From positions 781,206-845,205 of the forward strand of contig JBAJFE010000016.1 of NCBI GenBank assembly GCA_037903355.1: a stretch of 64,000 nt of DNA, written 5' to 3'. Made by a program: the position numbers and the translations under genes. Positions 11,711-23,974 of the stretch are shown here, piece by piece (position 1 is the stretch's first letter; every line of letters begins with the position of its first letter). The stretch is from Trichuris trichiura (taxonomy: Eukaryota > Nematoda > Enoplea > Trichinellida > Trichuridae). The notes beneath the pieces are model-generated. The model saw only the letters and a program-made list of their open reading frames with translations. It did no database searches and was not told the DNA's origin.

Positions 11711-13000
11711 AATTTTTGATTAACTATCATAGTGCAGTCGTCTCCTTATATAGAAATTTGAAAAGGCAAAGCAGAAAAACTGGTAATCATCGCGTCAAGT
11801 GACTATATCTCGTCATTTTTACTAACTTCAGGGAAAAACTGTCAATCACGTATATCAAGGAAGTGAAGAGATGAACCAATCGACTCCAGTCATTGTTCAT
11901 GCATAAATTCGGCGCGGTTGGCAACAAAGAAAGAGTGTGCTAATTCAGCTGACCGACAATTGCATTATCTGGTACTTTGCCAAGTGATATGCTTATTTTA
12001 AACTTCTTTCTACGCTACTAAGCTTCTCCAACAAGGCCTCTGGGACTGTAGCATAAGCAACCTCCTTATCAAGCGAATAGTAGAATGTTTGTTGTTATTT
12101 GAAATTCATCTTTTGATGCGCCATCTTTCATCAAGGATTTCGTGACGTCAATGACAGCTAGTTAGGTAGAGCGGAAACCGGCTGGACGCGGCCCTATGCG
12201 AAGACGTCAACAGAAATAGGTCATCTCTTCGTGGGAACGAGAAATGTACATTATTTCGCAAATGACGTCTTAAAGCCTAAACGAGAGGGAATAGGCTTGC
12301 TATATGCACTATATGCATTCAACCTTAAAAACTCTCAAATGCGAAGGCTGCAAGATTGATAAGATGGAACACATTGAAACCGTGGGGATCGTAGCTTATT
12401 TAGATGCTAATACTGCAGCATAACCAGAATGGGCCAAGTAGCAAGCGTAAGTAGTAAATGTAATATATTTCCTTGAAAGGAATTTCATGCAATCAACCAA
12501 GCGTAATGACATTCTCGACTCTGACTGGCAGTCCTCTCATTATCGCCTTCTTTCAGTGCCGTTCGCATGTAAGAATTTTTAACATTTGATAATTTCAATG
12601 AAAAGAAATATGAAGCTTTGTTCAGGACTGCAAAAAAATTGCGTGCCGGACATTCAAAATTCCTAAATCTATCTCTAACTAAAATCTATCAATACATTAA
12701 TGCCGGTTGAAGACATCATTTCTTTGGTAACAGGGACTTGATCTCGCGTTATTCCTTTTACGGTGCTACGCTGTTGGCGCGAACAAGAGGAAACTACTTA
12801 CCGCGTCAGAAGATTTACGCGGCTTTCAAAACCAGCCTCGTTCAGTTGGCTTTGTGCCAAGAAAAGTTCTGACGACAAAGAATTCGACCGAATGGAATAT
12901 CGCCAGAAAGAAAAAGAACGTATCGCCGTAAGGTGTTGATAACAATGTCACTTCTTTTGAGACGATCTTTTTCCTGAAGATGTGATTTCTTGGTACGGGT
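11711..13000. other. Intergenic, no gene seen
   Basis: Upstream of the Cys-rich secreted gene. No convincing coding exons or RNA genes were found; the open frames are short and unmotivated. Confidence 0.5.
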
Positions 13001-13007
13001 CTGTAAG

Positions 13008-13105
13008 TTTTCATAATGAAATGCCTTTTTACGAAGTGAATGTCCCGTTAAAGGTTATTGTACACTCAACGGGACATTCACTCCGTTAAAAAGACGGTTC
13101 ATTAT
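13008..13105. mobile_element. Short hairpin element (about 100 bp)
   Basis: Near-perfect inverted repeat: ttcataatgaaat ... gaatgtcccgtt on the left is mirrored by aacgggacattcactc ... ttcattatgaa on the right, with a loop of roughly 15 bases. Its left flank (tgatttcttggtacggg) also flanks the foldback at 40,602-40,862 as 'cccgtaccaagaaacca'. This suggests both belong to one family of foldback elements, with different arm sequences inside a shared border. Confidence 0.75.
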
Positions 13106-13184
13106 GAAAATTTTTTTTCCTGTACAAATGTTCAAATTTGTTTTAGTGGCCAGCAAACTTTCACATCGGTGCACTGCATAACTA

Positions 13185-13510
13185 GGAATTAGGATCAAAA
13201 TCCCGAATGGGTCAAAATTCTGAATAGGTCGAAGATAAGCTGTAAAGTTTGGCTGTGTGCATTGGCATATTCTACATAAAGAACGTATTTGAGCAGAAGC
13301 GTTATTATGTTCATCTTATTTTTTAGACTACTATCGTCGAACATGACCAGTATAACAACGCCCCTACGAAAATACATTCCTCCTCTAGAAAATGCCAATC
13401 CAAAACTACCACGAGGCCAAACTTTACAGTGCATTTTTAACCTATTCGGGATTCTGACCCATTTGGCATTTCGACCTTTCAGGATTTTGACCGCCAGAGC
13501 ACAACTGTAA
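13185..13510. mobile_element. Palindromic MITE, family B, copy 1
   Basis: About 325 bp with imperfect long terminal inverted repeats: 'aatcccgaatgggtc ... gaataggtcgaag' on the left against 'cctattcgggattctgaccc' on the right. The inner parts also pair (cgtatttgagcagaagcgttatta against taacaacgcccctacgaaaatac). A second copy lies at 61,580-61,860 in the TRAP1 intron. The opposing open frames within it are consequences of the palindrome. Confidence 0.75.
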
Positions 13511-13789
13511 CGCCAACTATAACGTTAGAAAATTTTTTTAAAAACTAATCATTTCGCCTATTAGCGAATTTGTTGACACTTAACGGCAATACATTTTGCG
13601 GTTCACCGACAAAATATCAATAATAATAATAATAACAATAATTTAGCGGAACCTTAAGAACGTTACACAACCAGTTTACTTCGCGCGCAAGTCAGAAGAC
13701 AACGAATTACAGTACCTGAGCTGGATAGATAGGTCTATATTATACGGTACCCTCTTTTGATGCTTAAGTAACAAACAGTCGCGACAGCT

Positions 13790-13792
<3 letters not shown>

Positions 13793-13872
<80 letters not shown>
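13793..13872. repeat. (AAT)n microsatellite
   Basis: About 26 AAT units near the outer end of the left arm. An (ATT)n array sits at the mirror position in the right arm (29,557-29,587), so the array pre-dates the duplication or both grew from shared seeds. Confidence 0.97.
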
Positions 13873-13873
<1 letters not shown>

Positions 13874-14342
13874 TAATTCCCTACCAAGTTGCTGCCAAGT
13901 TTAGACGGTTGTTAAAACATTCTGCGACAACAGAGGGTCGACAGCAAGCAATATACTGCACCGCAAGCAGTAAAGGTAGCAGTCAATCTCGTTTAACGAT
14001 GCGAACAATAAGATCAACTTTAATATGCGTATTTCTATCGTTATCCTATTCAACAAAATGACCATCGAACATAGCAAACTCCTTTCGGTTCGTCTAAGTC
14101 TTTGCTTTCCGTTTTGTAACTAACGAACCAAAGCATAACTATTTTTATTACTTTCCCTCTTGTTGTTTGAAACTTTCCCTGCGTATCACAGGAACAGACA
14201 AGTTCCGACCAACCTTAAATTACAACCTGAATTTTGCCGCGTTTTCGACCTCATACTTTTTCCATCTCCTAAAGGAAAGCAAAATGAAACTACAGTGTTT
14301 CAGCACGAAGGAAAGACGTTAAAAATTCACTTTCTCGCATTC

Positions 14343-15506
14343 TTACAGCGTCGAGCTGACCGGATTGACTTCGTGCGAACAATAACGTCTCAGATGGGCA
14401 TTGCGTAGGAGAAAATATGTCAGTTCACTTGCGTTGATCGCCTGCCATAAACTAGCATTGCATAAATAGTTAAAGTCTTCGGTGAGCATATCTGAAATCA
14501 AAATTACAACAACTGCTGCGGTCACAACAGCCAAACAATTCTAACTTGTCTCTGTAGGCCATTTCGAGAGTAGGAAACGTATGCGCACGTCCATAATGGA
14601 TGAAATTGCTTACGTAAGAAAGTGTGAACGTTGATAAAGCAAAATTTATTTGATGCTACTATCAACAAAACATAGTATGCATTCACAAGGCGACGGGAAG
14701 CTGTGAGCCCGTAACTGTCGAGCCCATAGCATAACACCGCCAAGATAATGATCAGACACGAGAACGTATTCAATACGTATACAGCATTCCATCTGTGACG
14801 TCTAAAACGTTTGTCAACTTATGACCGTTTTGAATAAGCGACATTACGAATTGGCAACAATGCCAAAGCCTTTCAATTTCGGTGGCAAAAAGGAATATCG
14901 TTAGGCAACCGAATACAGAAACGATGCCTTCTCGGTTGAGACTGAAGAGACCATTCTCTCTGTACCTGGGCTCTTCGAACAAGTATTCCTGCACCTCGTC
15001 GCCCTGCAGGAACACTTGCAAACCAAGCGTGATTGCGACGCCCACTATTGACTTCGCATAGGGAACGTGCAGCCATGACGCGGAGAACTCGCCTATTAGC
15101 TGAATGGATCACAGTTAAGTTAAAGTTTGCGTCAAATTAAGGGTACCTTCACCAACGCGAGAGTATAAAAGAAGTTCCAGTGCATGCCGTATTCCTCAAT
15201 GTCGTAAGGATAGTCGAACTACAATAGCGCCGCAGTACGGCATGCACCGGGCAGAAGCAGAACGGCTGATTTCTTCAGCAAAAGGCCAAGCCTATTTTAA
15301 AATAATAAAATAAAACAAGTGAAAAAGTTAAGCTGCACTGAATGGAAGCTTACCTGATTGGTTTGCACCGCGCTGCGTCGGACTTCAGCCATTTGCCAAT
15401 CCCGACATCCATTAAACTAAAACTGAAAAATTCGGTTTTATGGAAGCGGTATGGAGAAATGGCTAAGTCCACGCAGCATGCGCAAATGCTTCGTAGCACG
15501 TAGGAC
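14343..15506 (-). pseudogene. PIGW/GWT1-like gene, left copy, 5'-truncated, two nonsense codons
   Basis: PIGW acylates the inositol of GlcN-PI in GPI-anchor synthesis in the ER membrane. Exons in order: SYVLRSICACCVDLAISPYR ... SLMDVGIGKWLKSDAARCK; KKSAVLLL ... FDYPYDIEEYGMHWNFF; LIGEFSASWLHVPYAKSIVG ... LNREGIVSVFGCLTIF; then hydrophobic C-terminal exons with LTASRRLVNAYYVLLIVASN and SLWQAINASELTYFLLRNAH. EYGxHWNFF, the NREGI motif and the C-terminal helix pattern are diagnostic. No N-terminal exons (roughly the first 150 residues of the family) are visible upstream. TAG stops occur at 15,219-15,221 (CAG in the right copy) and 14,541-14,543 (TAC in the right copy). It therefore looks non-functional, though its central part is the better preserved of the two. 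Confidence 0.82.
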
Positions 15507-16129
15507 CTGAAAGAGGGATAGTAAGTTTTCGAAATTCGCTTTTTCGTAAAATACTGAAACCACTAGTGCCACTATATTCGCTAAGTGACGAAGGTAAGGG
15601 TCAGCTAAGCAATGCAAAATCTGACCAACAAATCAGAACGCCTTAAATAGAGTATAGCACGTGATATAGAGAAGCAGAAGATAGCTGCTACGGGAAGATA
15701 CACAGACTTATGCCAAGCTAACATTTACATGCGTGAAGTTAAAGAATGTGAAGTCAGCATGAACGTTTGGTATGAAATCTACACACAAACATTATTATTA
15801 ATATTAATAGCAGCACGGCGAGATGGCGAAAGTGAATTACACAAAAAGAGTGAGCTTTCACAGGTGCGCGATATACCACGGCTAACGTCACATAAAAAAT
15901 CAAGACAACACCGTCTACGCAACAAAAGTACAATACAAAAACATGAAACTTCGTTCAGACAACTTATCATGACTAGAGCGCGACGATGTTACTTCAACAC
16001 AGCAAAGCCAAGGAACGATCAGCCCTCTTCCCATATCTGCACACATGTATACAGCTTGTCTCGTTTAAATCAAATATACGTGCTACACAGAAGCTGTGTA
16101 CAGTAACTACAGAACGAGCGTGTGTGCAC

Positions 16130-17245
16130 GCTACGTACGGTACGCACACGTAATATTGAAATTATATATCGCATATACATAAGGAACTCATGGAATGTAC
16201 AGCACACATGCAATATACTTTGTCTATAAGTAAAAGACCTGCGAAAACATGGCTTCCATGGTACACGTGTAGTATGTAAGCCGTATCAATTTGCATACGA
16301 GGAATATTTACCTTCTGTATGGCTTCTGCACGGTACGCATTGCCTATGACTAACGCAAGTAGGCGTTATTGCGGGATCGATGGAATATCTAACGGCGTAT
16401 ATAACTGCATGCATGAGATATTCACGAAATCTACAACATGTACATGGTTTAAGTCTCATATAAAGAAGTCATTTATGACATCCAACCCCTCTCTACGGCA
16501 TACATGTTGCATATACTTGCATAGAGGAAATAATTTGTTTACATATGGCCTCCGAAAAGTACGAATTTCTTATAAGTAGGATAATCATAGTTGATTTTCG
16601 GTTCTCGGGTTTGGCCTGTTTCGTTCGTCTGTAAGTAAACCTGAAAATGCCCTACCAGCGAATGGATCAGGAAATTGTTAAAGATTGGAGCTGCCAATTT
16701 GCTCATCCATTCGCTGGTAGGGCACTTTGAAGTTTACTAGCAGACGTATACGTCAAATATACTATACAAGTGGCTGAAGACCCTGTATATCACGAGTTTT
16801 CTATTTAGAACCAATTTATATTTCGTGGATGCCTCACGTACACTGAATATTCCCTCTATGCAAGTACCTACAACATGGGTACTACATCTACGCCGCAGAG
16901 AAGATAGACATTATATACACGTTCTTTAAATGCAATTTAAGCCACGTACGTTTTAGATTTCATGAATATCTCATGCATGCATTCATGCACGCCACAGATA
17001 CTGCGTCAATGCCATAGTCATCCTAGCTAACGTGCTCATAAGCAGTCTACACGACGTGAAACCTACATATGATTTAAATACTCCACATATGCAAGTACGT
17101 ACAACAACATACATGCTACACGTGTATCATGGAAACCGTGGTTTCCCAAATCTTTTGCTTACAGGCAACGTAGAATGCGTGTACGCTGCATATATCATGA
17201 GCACATTGTGTATGCACGATATACAACCTCATTATCACGCGTATG
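16130..17245. repeat. Nested palindrome inside the left arm, centre near 16,690
   Basis: An imperfect inverted repeat of about 1.1 kb within the arm. For example ttgcatacgaggaatattta (16,292) is mirrored at 17,076-17,095, and cttgcatagaggaaataat (16,515) at 16,846-16,864. The halves are themselves made of diverged units of about 200 bases that share 'catgcatgagatattca.gaa', 'acacgtgta' and 'cttgcata.agg.aatatt'. The reading frames through it on both strands (plus 16,319-16,579 and 17,032-17,430) are by-products. Confidence 0.8.
16628..16748. repeat. Hairpin core of the left nested palindrome
   Basis: Arms of about 45 bases: agtaaacctgaaaatgccct then accagcgaatgga, against tccattcgctggtagggc then actttgaagtttact. 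A loop of about 30 bases contains gaaattgttaaagattggag. The same hairpin is at 26,569-26,692, and one diverged arm (tccatctgttggtagggca) lies alone near 18,550. Confidence 0.88.
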
Positions 17246-17829
17246 TTGTAGAAACTCTGGAGAACAAAAAATATCCTACGTGGAAGCAGCAAGTACTGCA
17301 TGCACGCTGTATATTACACACACATACGCATTGCTTCTTTAGTTGCCATGCACACCTTCTATTTATCAGTTATACCGGATTCACCCCGGCCAAACTGTAT
17401 ACGCGAGTGCAGATTGGTGAATTTGCATAGGTCAACTTGAAGCGGGCTATACCGTTCTGTATCACTATCGTCTTCAGCCAATGAAACGGTGAAACTAGCT
17501 CATACCGACGGACGGACAACCTTACTTAAGCTATAGTCAACCTGACGTCATCAAAAGATGAGAATGATTAGTTATTTACACGCAAAAGAGTTGCAGCACC
17601 GCACGGGTTAGTTGCGTAAGCAAATATCAGATGAAACCCTACAAACCCATGAGTAGCAACTATCGGCGTAAAGTAATGAACATAAACGAAAATTACGGCA
17701 AAGCGCGTATCAATTAAACATTAATGTATTAAAACTACGCGTTCGCTGTTCGCCGTAATTCGTTTGTACGGCAGCACTCGCTAATGATAGCTCTATGCAC
17801 TTCTTGATTTAACAGAGTAAAACAACGAA

Positions 17830-18240
17830 CTTACCGGCCATATTCATTAGGGCGCAACCCCGGCTCAGATCTATTCTTTTATACAGCCTCTAAGCAAGCT
17901 ATACACAATCGAATAGATCCAGTCAAGAGGATCGCAGACCGACCCATCGCCCAGCTGTACAACGAATAAAACTTTACCGTAGACCGATGTGCAGGTACAG
18001 TGCTGAAAAACTGGCTTGAATTATTAAATTCTGGCGTACTCCCCGGAATTTTTGGAGTCAGAAATTAGCGCACGTTTGCTGCGGTACCCAGTGGCTACTA
18101 ATTTGCGTTGCTGTTTAGCATGAAAGAGGAGGCCAGGCAATCCTTGCTCCTGCTCGAAGGGTACGGCAAGAGGGGATTAGAAAACTCGGCGGGAACGTTG
18201 CGCAAATTGCTGGAGAAGTTTCTCTCAATTTCCACGTATT
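17830..18240 (+). pseudogene. Unidentified gene remnant, left copy (decayed)
   Basis: Inverse copy of the minus-strand frames at 25,122-25,522. It can be read as FFYTASKQAIHNRIDPVKRI then RPIAQLYNE, followed by a TAA at 17,967-17,969, and further on RQSLLLLEGYGKRGLENSAG ... FLSISTY ending in TGA near 18,240. The right copy is open at the first stop. The protein family is not recognised. The match between arms is strongest in these frames, which suggests they were once coding. Confidence 0.5.
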
Positions 18241-18674
18241 GAACCTAATAAATTTGTTCCTTTTACGAACATGAGTCCATTTGGCGTTGCCGCAGTTTTC
18301 TGCTTGCAGCATGGGGTCCGACACAATCGTTTAGCGGCCTGCGCTTGTACTGTTAACGACAATATGTTATTCTTAACAACTTCAAAATCAGGTCCTTGTT
18401 TTGGTCCGAACGGCAGAAAAGCAGTCTAATAATGTCTGCAAATAATGCCTCTAAGGACATTACCACCATCGCTGACGACGGGACAAGGTTAGTCCCGAAA
18501 GCTCCGAACTGTTTAAGTACTTGTTCTGTATTTTTCCTTAATAATTGTTCATCCATCTGTTGGTAGGGCATTTGCTTCGGTTTAATTCCAGAAGCCGTCA
18601 ACGGGCAAGAAAACATACCGGATAAAGAAGTTATGAAAATCCATCGCCCCGTTAAGAAGCACCCCGTCTTCAAA

Positions 18675-18689
18675 ATAATAATAGTAGTA

Positions 18690-18773
<84 letters not shown>
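18675..18773. repeat. (AAT)n microsatellite
   Basis: About 30 units of AAT with a short TAG-containing start, just inside the inner edge of the left arm. No counterpart is seen at the inner edge of the right arm. Confidence 0.97.
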
Positions 18774-18776
<3 letters not shown>

Positions 18777-19517
18777 TTCGATATTTCGTGATCTTATGAA
18801 TTTTAGTAGTTTGACCATTCAGTAGTATGACTTTCGGTATCTCGATCTTTCGACGTTCGGTATTTCGGTGTTCGCTTCGGCCATATGACCCAAAGTCGTC
18901 AAAAAGCAAAGCTTCTTGTAATGCCTTACAAAAAGTAACGATTTTGACGTCGGAGAATAACAACTGACGTCGCAGGTTGAGGTGAAAGACGTCACATGGC
19001 TTAAATTCGCTGCTGGCGGGAAACGAACAGCTCTAAAAGCTATGAAACAAATATATTTTTCCATTGCGTAAACCAACGGCATATGAAAGTAAGCAAGGGA
19101 TTGAACTGTGGCAAACTATCAGTACATTCATTGAGCATAGTAAGGCCATAGTTGTTGTTGCTGTTGCTGCAGTTTTCCGAGCGTGCATTTTCGTCCGTAG
19201 GGAAAATTTCATTATCAAAATCTTCTCAAATTCAAAACAGCTACGACGATCGGATTCCCGCCGAATTGCCTAAGCCTAAGCCCAAGTCCAGTTGTTAATA
19301 GGCAAAACGCTCTAACATCATTTTCTTAACCATATTTACGGATTACGTGGAGTCGAATGAGTAAAAATTGAAATTAAAGTCGCCTCAGCCTAAATGCAAA
19401 ATTAAATTTTGACTATTGTATAGAGGCAAGTCTGTTTGCAAATTAAAATATCATTTTACTAAAAAGTCGTAGCACTTTTAGGCCTACGAGCCTTTTTCGA
19501 ATTGAAATATAAAAAAC

Positions 19518-21876
19518 CTATTCAGTTTCCATGTCGTTTGGGTCAACGCTGGGTGTCATTTTGCAACAAGAATGGCTGTCGTAAAATTTCTGCAATTTGG
19601 CTACCTGCTTTTCCAACTTTTCTTGAGCCTAAAAGTTGGCGCTTGGAATACCTTAGTTCGTAACGCTTCTCTCAAGAAGTGTTCCTCTTACCGTTGCGGA
19701 AATACCCAGCTCACTCTTGTCGAAAATAAGCCGCGCTTTGGCAACGGGATTGTCTTTGAAATGGATAGTGATAAAAGGACCATCAATGGATGATTGAGCC
19801 TCGCTTTCTGTTTCATCTGCCTAAAGGGCAAAAGTGAGGCAACAACCACGATTTAACCTTTTTTGGGCTTGCATACAAGCACAGACATGGAGTGAACTTA
19901 CCACTTCCAAAATTTCCTTTTCATCCGTGAGCAAAGTCTGTGGTCTGTCGCTGTGAGCTAGGTTGTCCGTTTGACATTCTGCGTCCCTGTAAAAAAAAAA
20001 GACTTTTACGTTAACTTAGCTAAAAGTTAGCAAAATAATAGCAAGAATAACAAATATAACAAAAATGAACGCATACTTGAGTAGAGGCGTGATTAATTTT
20101 TGTACATCGTAGTTTTCCTCGTAAGCAGCTATCCGTTCTCCAAGTTGCCTGCGTAACGATGCAACCGTCTGCAGCAAATCATCCAATGCTGAAGTGGACG
20201 TCATTCCTGGAGAACTTTTGCAAATCAGCAACTTCATTTCGCTATTCTCCGCCTGTAGTTTCAACTTATTCAAAGCTGAGATACTTTCCTAACAAACGCT
20301 TACCGCCAAATTTTTTAAAACTTGCTCGTTCGCTTGAACTTTCAAATTGCTCGATTCAACTTCCATTTGCAGCTTAACAACTTGATCTGCGCAATTCCTA
20401 AAATTCAAATTTATTTGCCATTTAAGCAAAAGAATAGCACGTCTTAGCAGAGAGCTAAGTATACGCCCCCGCAATTGACAAAAACAGCCATTACGAACGT
20501 AGGAGTGCTCGTTTCCATTTCTCAACATTCTGTTATTAGCAACACGGTATTCCTCATTATCAGAATCGAATTAAATGAAAGGCATTTCTCAAAAAATACG
20601 TTCAGGAGGCCTTTTTTGAATAACAATAACGCATATACTTAAGTTACGATATCTACATGTTCAATACAGTATGAATAGCAAACGATGAACAAAGAAAATA
20701 AAAGGGGCACTTTAAACAGTAATTGGTTTTCGTTACCTATAATGGCTGACAGCTTCTTGCAGGCGCTTATTGTCGTCCTGCAACCGTTTGAATTGCCCGT
20801 AATCTACATTCATAGATTCAAGAATTTTAGCATTATATTGACGTTCACTTTCTCCGGGTATGGGCGTCTGAAAGACAAGACTTGCAGCAAAAGCATATCT
20901 TTAAAGGAGCACGATTAAAGTGACGAAAAAAATTTTGGCATTAATTAGACAGTTAAAATTATAATAGAAAGATAAAAAACGTAACTTTAGTACAGAAGAA
21001 GGCTGGAAGCTACAGTAACTTTTAAGGCTTAATATGAGGCGCGAAATTGGATAATATTGCATCTTTCGGCAGTGGCTTAAGATGAGAGATTACTGTATTT
21101 TGGTTATACTTGGAACAAACAAAACTATTGCCCATATTACCTCAGCTGAGTTCATATGAGTCATCAATTCTTCTATCTGTTTTCGAAAAGCATCATTTGC
21201 TGACGTTGCTACTTTGAGTTTTTCTTGAATCAACGACTTTTCATGCTCCAACTCAACGTTCAACAATTTTGCTTCCGTTAGTTGCGTGGAGAGTTCGCCT
21301 AAAGACTTTAGGTTTTCTTCGTGCACCTTAGAAAAGCAGCAAATCCTTTCAAACAAGGAAATGATGAAAGGAAACCTCACCGCGCTGAATCGTGCCAGAT
21401 ATTCCGCATTTTCCTGCCGTTGTTGCTGGATTTCTCTGTCTACAGCTAATACTTGCTGTTCCATTTCCAGCAGTTCTTTCACCGACGGTTGCCAAAGGTG
21501 CAAATCCTCCTCCGTATGAGAACGAATCATCTGAGCGAATTCGACTATTGTTCTTTCCAGCAACTGAAAAATCTGTTCAATTGCCTCGTAAACAGTAAGC
21601 AGAAAGTAAACTTCTTACGGCCACGTAGCGATCGCTGGCGCTATGCTGTGTTGACGACTCGGTAGCATCGGATGTCTGCAATTGTTCAACAAGATGGAAC
21701 CGGCCAAAAAAGAAAACAACAAATACGTTTACCAAAAGGGAGGAGTCATCTCCGGGCTTTTTTACTTTACGAAACGCTTCACCTTCCGTGTTTTCAAGGT
21801 GGTCGGTCAATTTTTTCCGTTTTCCCAAAGCACCCAGCTCGGAAGGTTCGTTGGACAAGCGCTGCTCGGCATCCAT
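19518..21876 (-). CDS. Coiled-coil protein, unidentified (about nine exons)
   Basis: Lies in the spacer between the two large arms. The start is taken at MDAEQRLSNEPSELGALGKR (ATG 21,874-21,876); an in-frame ATG at 21,951 is possible. Further exons give VEQLQTSDATESSTQ, then LLERTIVEFAQMIRSHTEED, then long Glu/Gln/Leu-rich coiled-coil stretches (EMEQQVLAVDREIQQQRQEN; VHEENLKSLGELSTQLTEAK; NKLKLQAENSEMKLL), an acidic patch, FITIHFKDNPVAKARLIF, and a last exon AQEKLEKQVAKLQKFYDSHS ... DPNDMETE with TAG at 19,518-19,520. An apparent transmembrane end (YAFIFVIFVILAIILLTF) is the read-through of a GT-AG intron that splices ITPLLK to DAECQTD, so the protein is probably soluble. Function unknown; a structural or scaffolding role is only inferred from the coiled coils. 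Confidence 0.68.
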
Positions 21877-21951
21877 ACTTTGATAGTAAAGCTTTTTAAT
21901 GATCAAATAACACCGCAAATCAGCGCCTTGGGACAACGCCACCGAAATCAA

Positions 21952-22770
21952 CGGGAGAAAGCGACGTCACAAAAAAACCGCCCGTCGCAAATATTTACAA
22001 AAGTACTACTCTAGACTGATTTTCAGGGATGTTCAATAAGAATGCGTTTGGAAACGTTGGATTAAACAACAATGTCGCTTTTTTTATTGTCATGCAGCAT
22101 TTTTCTTTTTAAATGCGCTAAAAAAATTATGGTTACAATTTTTTCTATGTAAAGGGCTGCGTAACTTTTTGATTGTTGTTGAAAGCAAATGTAGGCGAGG
22201 ATAAAGCAGCAAACGCTACTGTCATTTCTGCCAAAACAGCGCGGTAAAATGTCATGTTCAGCTGCGTAGCAACTACCAAAAACACGATACGTTAATAGCC
22301 TAAACGCAACGGCGAAATACAGTAACAAATAAAGAATTCGCAGGTACTACATATCACGATGGCGTTCTCCGCAATCTGCATCTTAATTTTTGCTAACTTG
22401 TATAATTCCTACTTTCTTTTCTCGAAACGTTTAACACTGTAATGACAGGAACAGTTATCAAAAGCTGAAAAATTGATCATTCTATTCTAACGCACACATG
22501 ATGATTAAGACTTCGTAGATAATATATGAAGCACTTTATGTTATTAAACATTTACTAGGATATTCGCTTTTTTGGAATAATTTTGCTAACGAGTGCAATT
22601 CGCTAAGCGTAAATGTCAGCGTGCAAATATTGACATGAATTTTTTTTTGAGATATGTCAGGCAGTCTTCAACGCTGCTCAACAATCACGCCTTGACGGAA
22701 TTGACAACATATTTTGTACTTTAGGTTTAAGCATACATTATTGCCTAATAGAGGTAACAACATTATAGTG
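21952..22770. other. Intergenic, no gene seen
   Basis: AT-rich DNA between two minus-strand genes in the spacer. The minus frame 22,062-22,328 is hydrophobic but has no motif or exon context. Confidence 0.5.
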
Positions 22771-22773
22771 GGT

Positions 22774-23974
22774 TTACTTGGTTCCTTTGGGCGGATTAGA
22801 AAGCGCGTCTAGAAGTTGTACCGAAATTTTTTCCCTTATTTCTTCCTGCAGATACTTTTTTTTATATTTCAACGTTTCCAGCTGGGATAATCGTTTTGCT
22901 TTGACGCATGCCAAGTAACGATGACGCCAAACAGTATTCTGGTAGTGGATAGTGGCTTTCTTCGTGGCCATATGTGCACGTCGACGGCTAAGCGCGAAAT
23001 CCTCTCCCGACGAGGCGGGAATATCTGAGATTAAAGAAGGCGCGTGAATACCATGATTTTTGTCCTTCTTCTTCCTCCTCGCAACTCCAAGACGTTTCTG
23101 GCGCGAAAACGCAGTTACGGGTGAATACAAAACAGCTCGTCTTCTTTGTTTCACAGAGGCAGAAGCAGGCTGCGTAGGACCTGTAGCTGGAGTTATCTTT
23201 TGGGTCACTGTAGAAACTGGTGAAGATGTCTCCTGCACTGGAGAACTTTCAACAGCTGATCGCTCGGATATGGCAAGACAATCATTCAAGCATTGAAATA
23301 CTTTCAGCAGACTGTACCAAGCTTGGGGCTTGTGAGCTAAGAGATCCTAATAAAAAACGTTTCATAAACTATAAAATGAAAAGGCGTTCTACATATGTAC
23401 CTCCGGAGAAGCGACTTTACCGAGATCGAATTGGATAAAATTCTTTGATATGCTGTCAACTATTGCACCAAGTAAAATAACTGGTACGCTGAATTGAGCA
23501 AGCACGGGATCAAAATCCATAACGGGAACGCATATGGCCTTATACAGCTGATGAGCGAATTTCGCTACAAAGCGCAAACATTATCGGGGAAAATGCTTAT
23601 CACAAATGCGAAGGAATTTGAGGGCTGCAAAACAAATTTTTTTATTTAGTAGAGAGCAGATACAATGACTTTTTTTTATTGTAGTTCTTTTGCTAAGCCT
23701 TTGCTGCATCGTGGATAACACTACATGAGGATCATAAGATCTATGATACGTTAGGCATCAACTTTTACGATAATGACGTTTTATTTACTATCCCAAATCG
23801 AGTGCTTCTCGGCGGACAAGCACAAGTGCAACCGGATTACGTTTCGCCGAGCAAGACGAAGAAATAATAAATTAAAAGCATACCATCCAATTCTGTTATT
23901 GATGTTTTCTTCGCTTCTTTCAGCTTTGCGTGCTTGGCCAGCTTGTTCGCCAACGCAAGCAGTGCCTGTTCCAT
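22774..23974 (-). CDS. Unidentified conserved-looking protein (four or more exons)
   Basis: Start MEQALLALANKLAKHAKLKE (ATG 23,972-23,974), amphipathic. A middle exon gives AKFAHQLYKAICVPVMDFDP and VLAQFSVPVILLGAIVDSIS. It then splices (ag|GATCTC) to DLLAHKPQAWYSLLKVFQCL followed by NDCLAISERSAVES. The C-terminal half is Ser/Thr/Pro-rich and then strongly basic (RRRAVLYSPVTAFSRQKRLG; ARRKKKDKN), with a Lys-rich helical end and stop at 22,774. The basic stretches look like nuclear localisation signals. I do not recognise the family. Exon 1 to exon 2 joining is uncertain, but the later junctions are good. Confidence 0.55.

Larger units (their letters stand above)
13520..18490 (+). repeat. Left arm of a large inverted duplication (about 5 kb)
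   Basis: This segment is repeated in inverse orientation at 24,850-29,720. Matched points give constant coordinate sums near 43,315: 14,541 with 28,774, 15,220 with 28,095, 16,690 with 26,625 and 17,911 with 25,415. The axis therefore lies near 21,660. Identity by eye is high but clearly below perfect, with small indels and substitutions, so the duplication is not recent or is not being homogenised fully. The outer edge is near 13,520 (acgttagaaaa) and the inner edge near 18,490. The arm carries a PIGW remnant (minus), a nested palindrome and a second decayed gene (plus). Confidence 0.93.

Noticed and set aside
13195..13510. Opposed 79- and 73-codon frames
   Set aside because: Both arise from the palindromic family B MITE.
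16319..17430. Plus-strand frames of 86 and 132 codons in the left arm, and their minus-strand mirrors in the right arm
   Set aside because: They lie in the nested palindrome and its repeated units, have His/Tyr/Cys-rich composition typical of ATG/CAT-rich repeats, and match no family.
18582..18963. Minus-strand frames encoding long poly-Tyr or poly-Leu
   Set aside because: They are translations of the (AAT)n microsatellite and carry no protein-like sequence.
20016..20100. C-terminal transmembrane helix (tail anchor) on the coiled-coil protein
   Set aside because: The hydrophobic stretch begins at a good gtatgc donor and is followed by a ttacag acceptor. Splicing gives ITPLLK|DAECQTD and further acidic and coiled-coil exons, so the helix is intronic.
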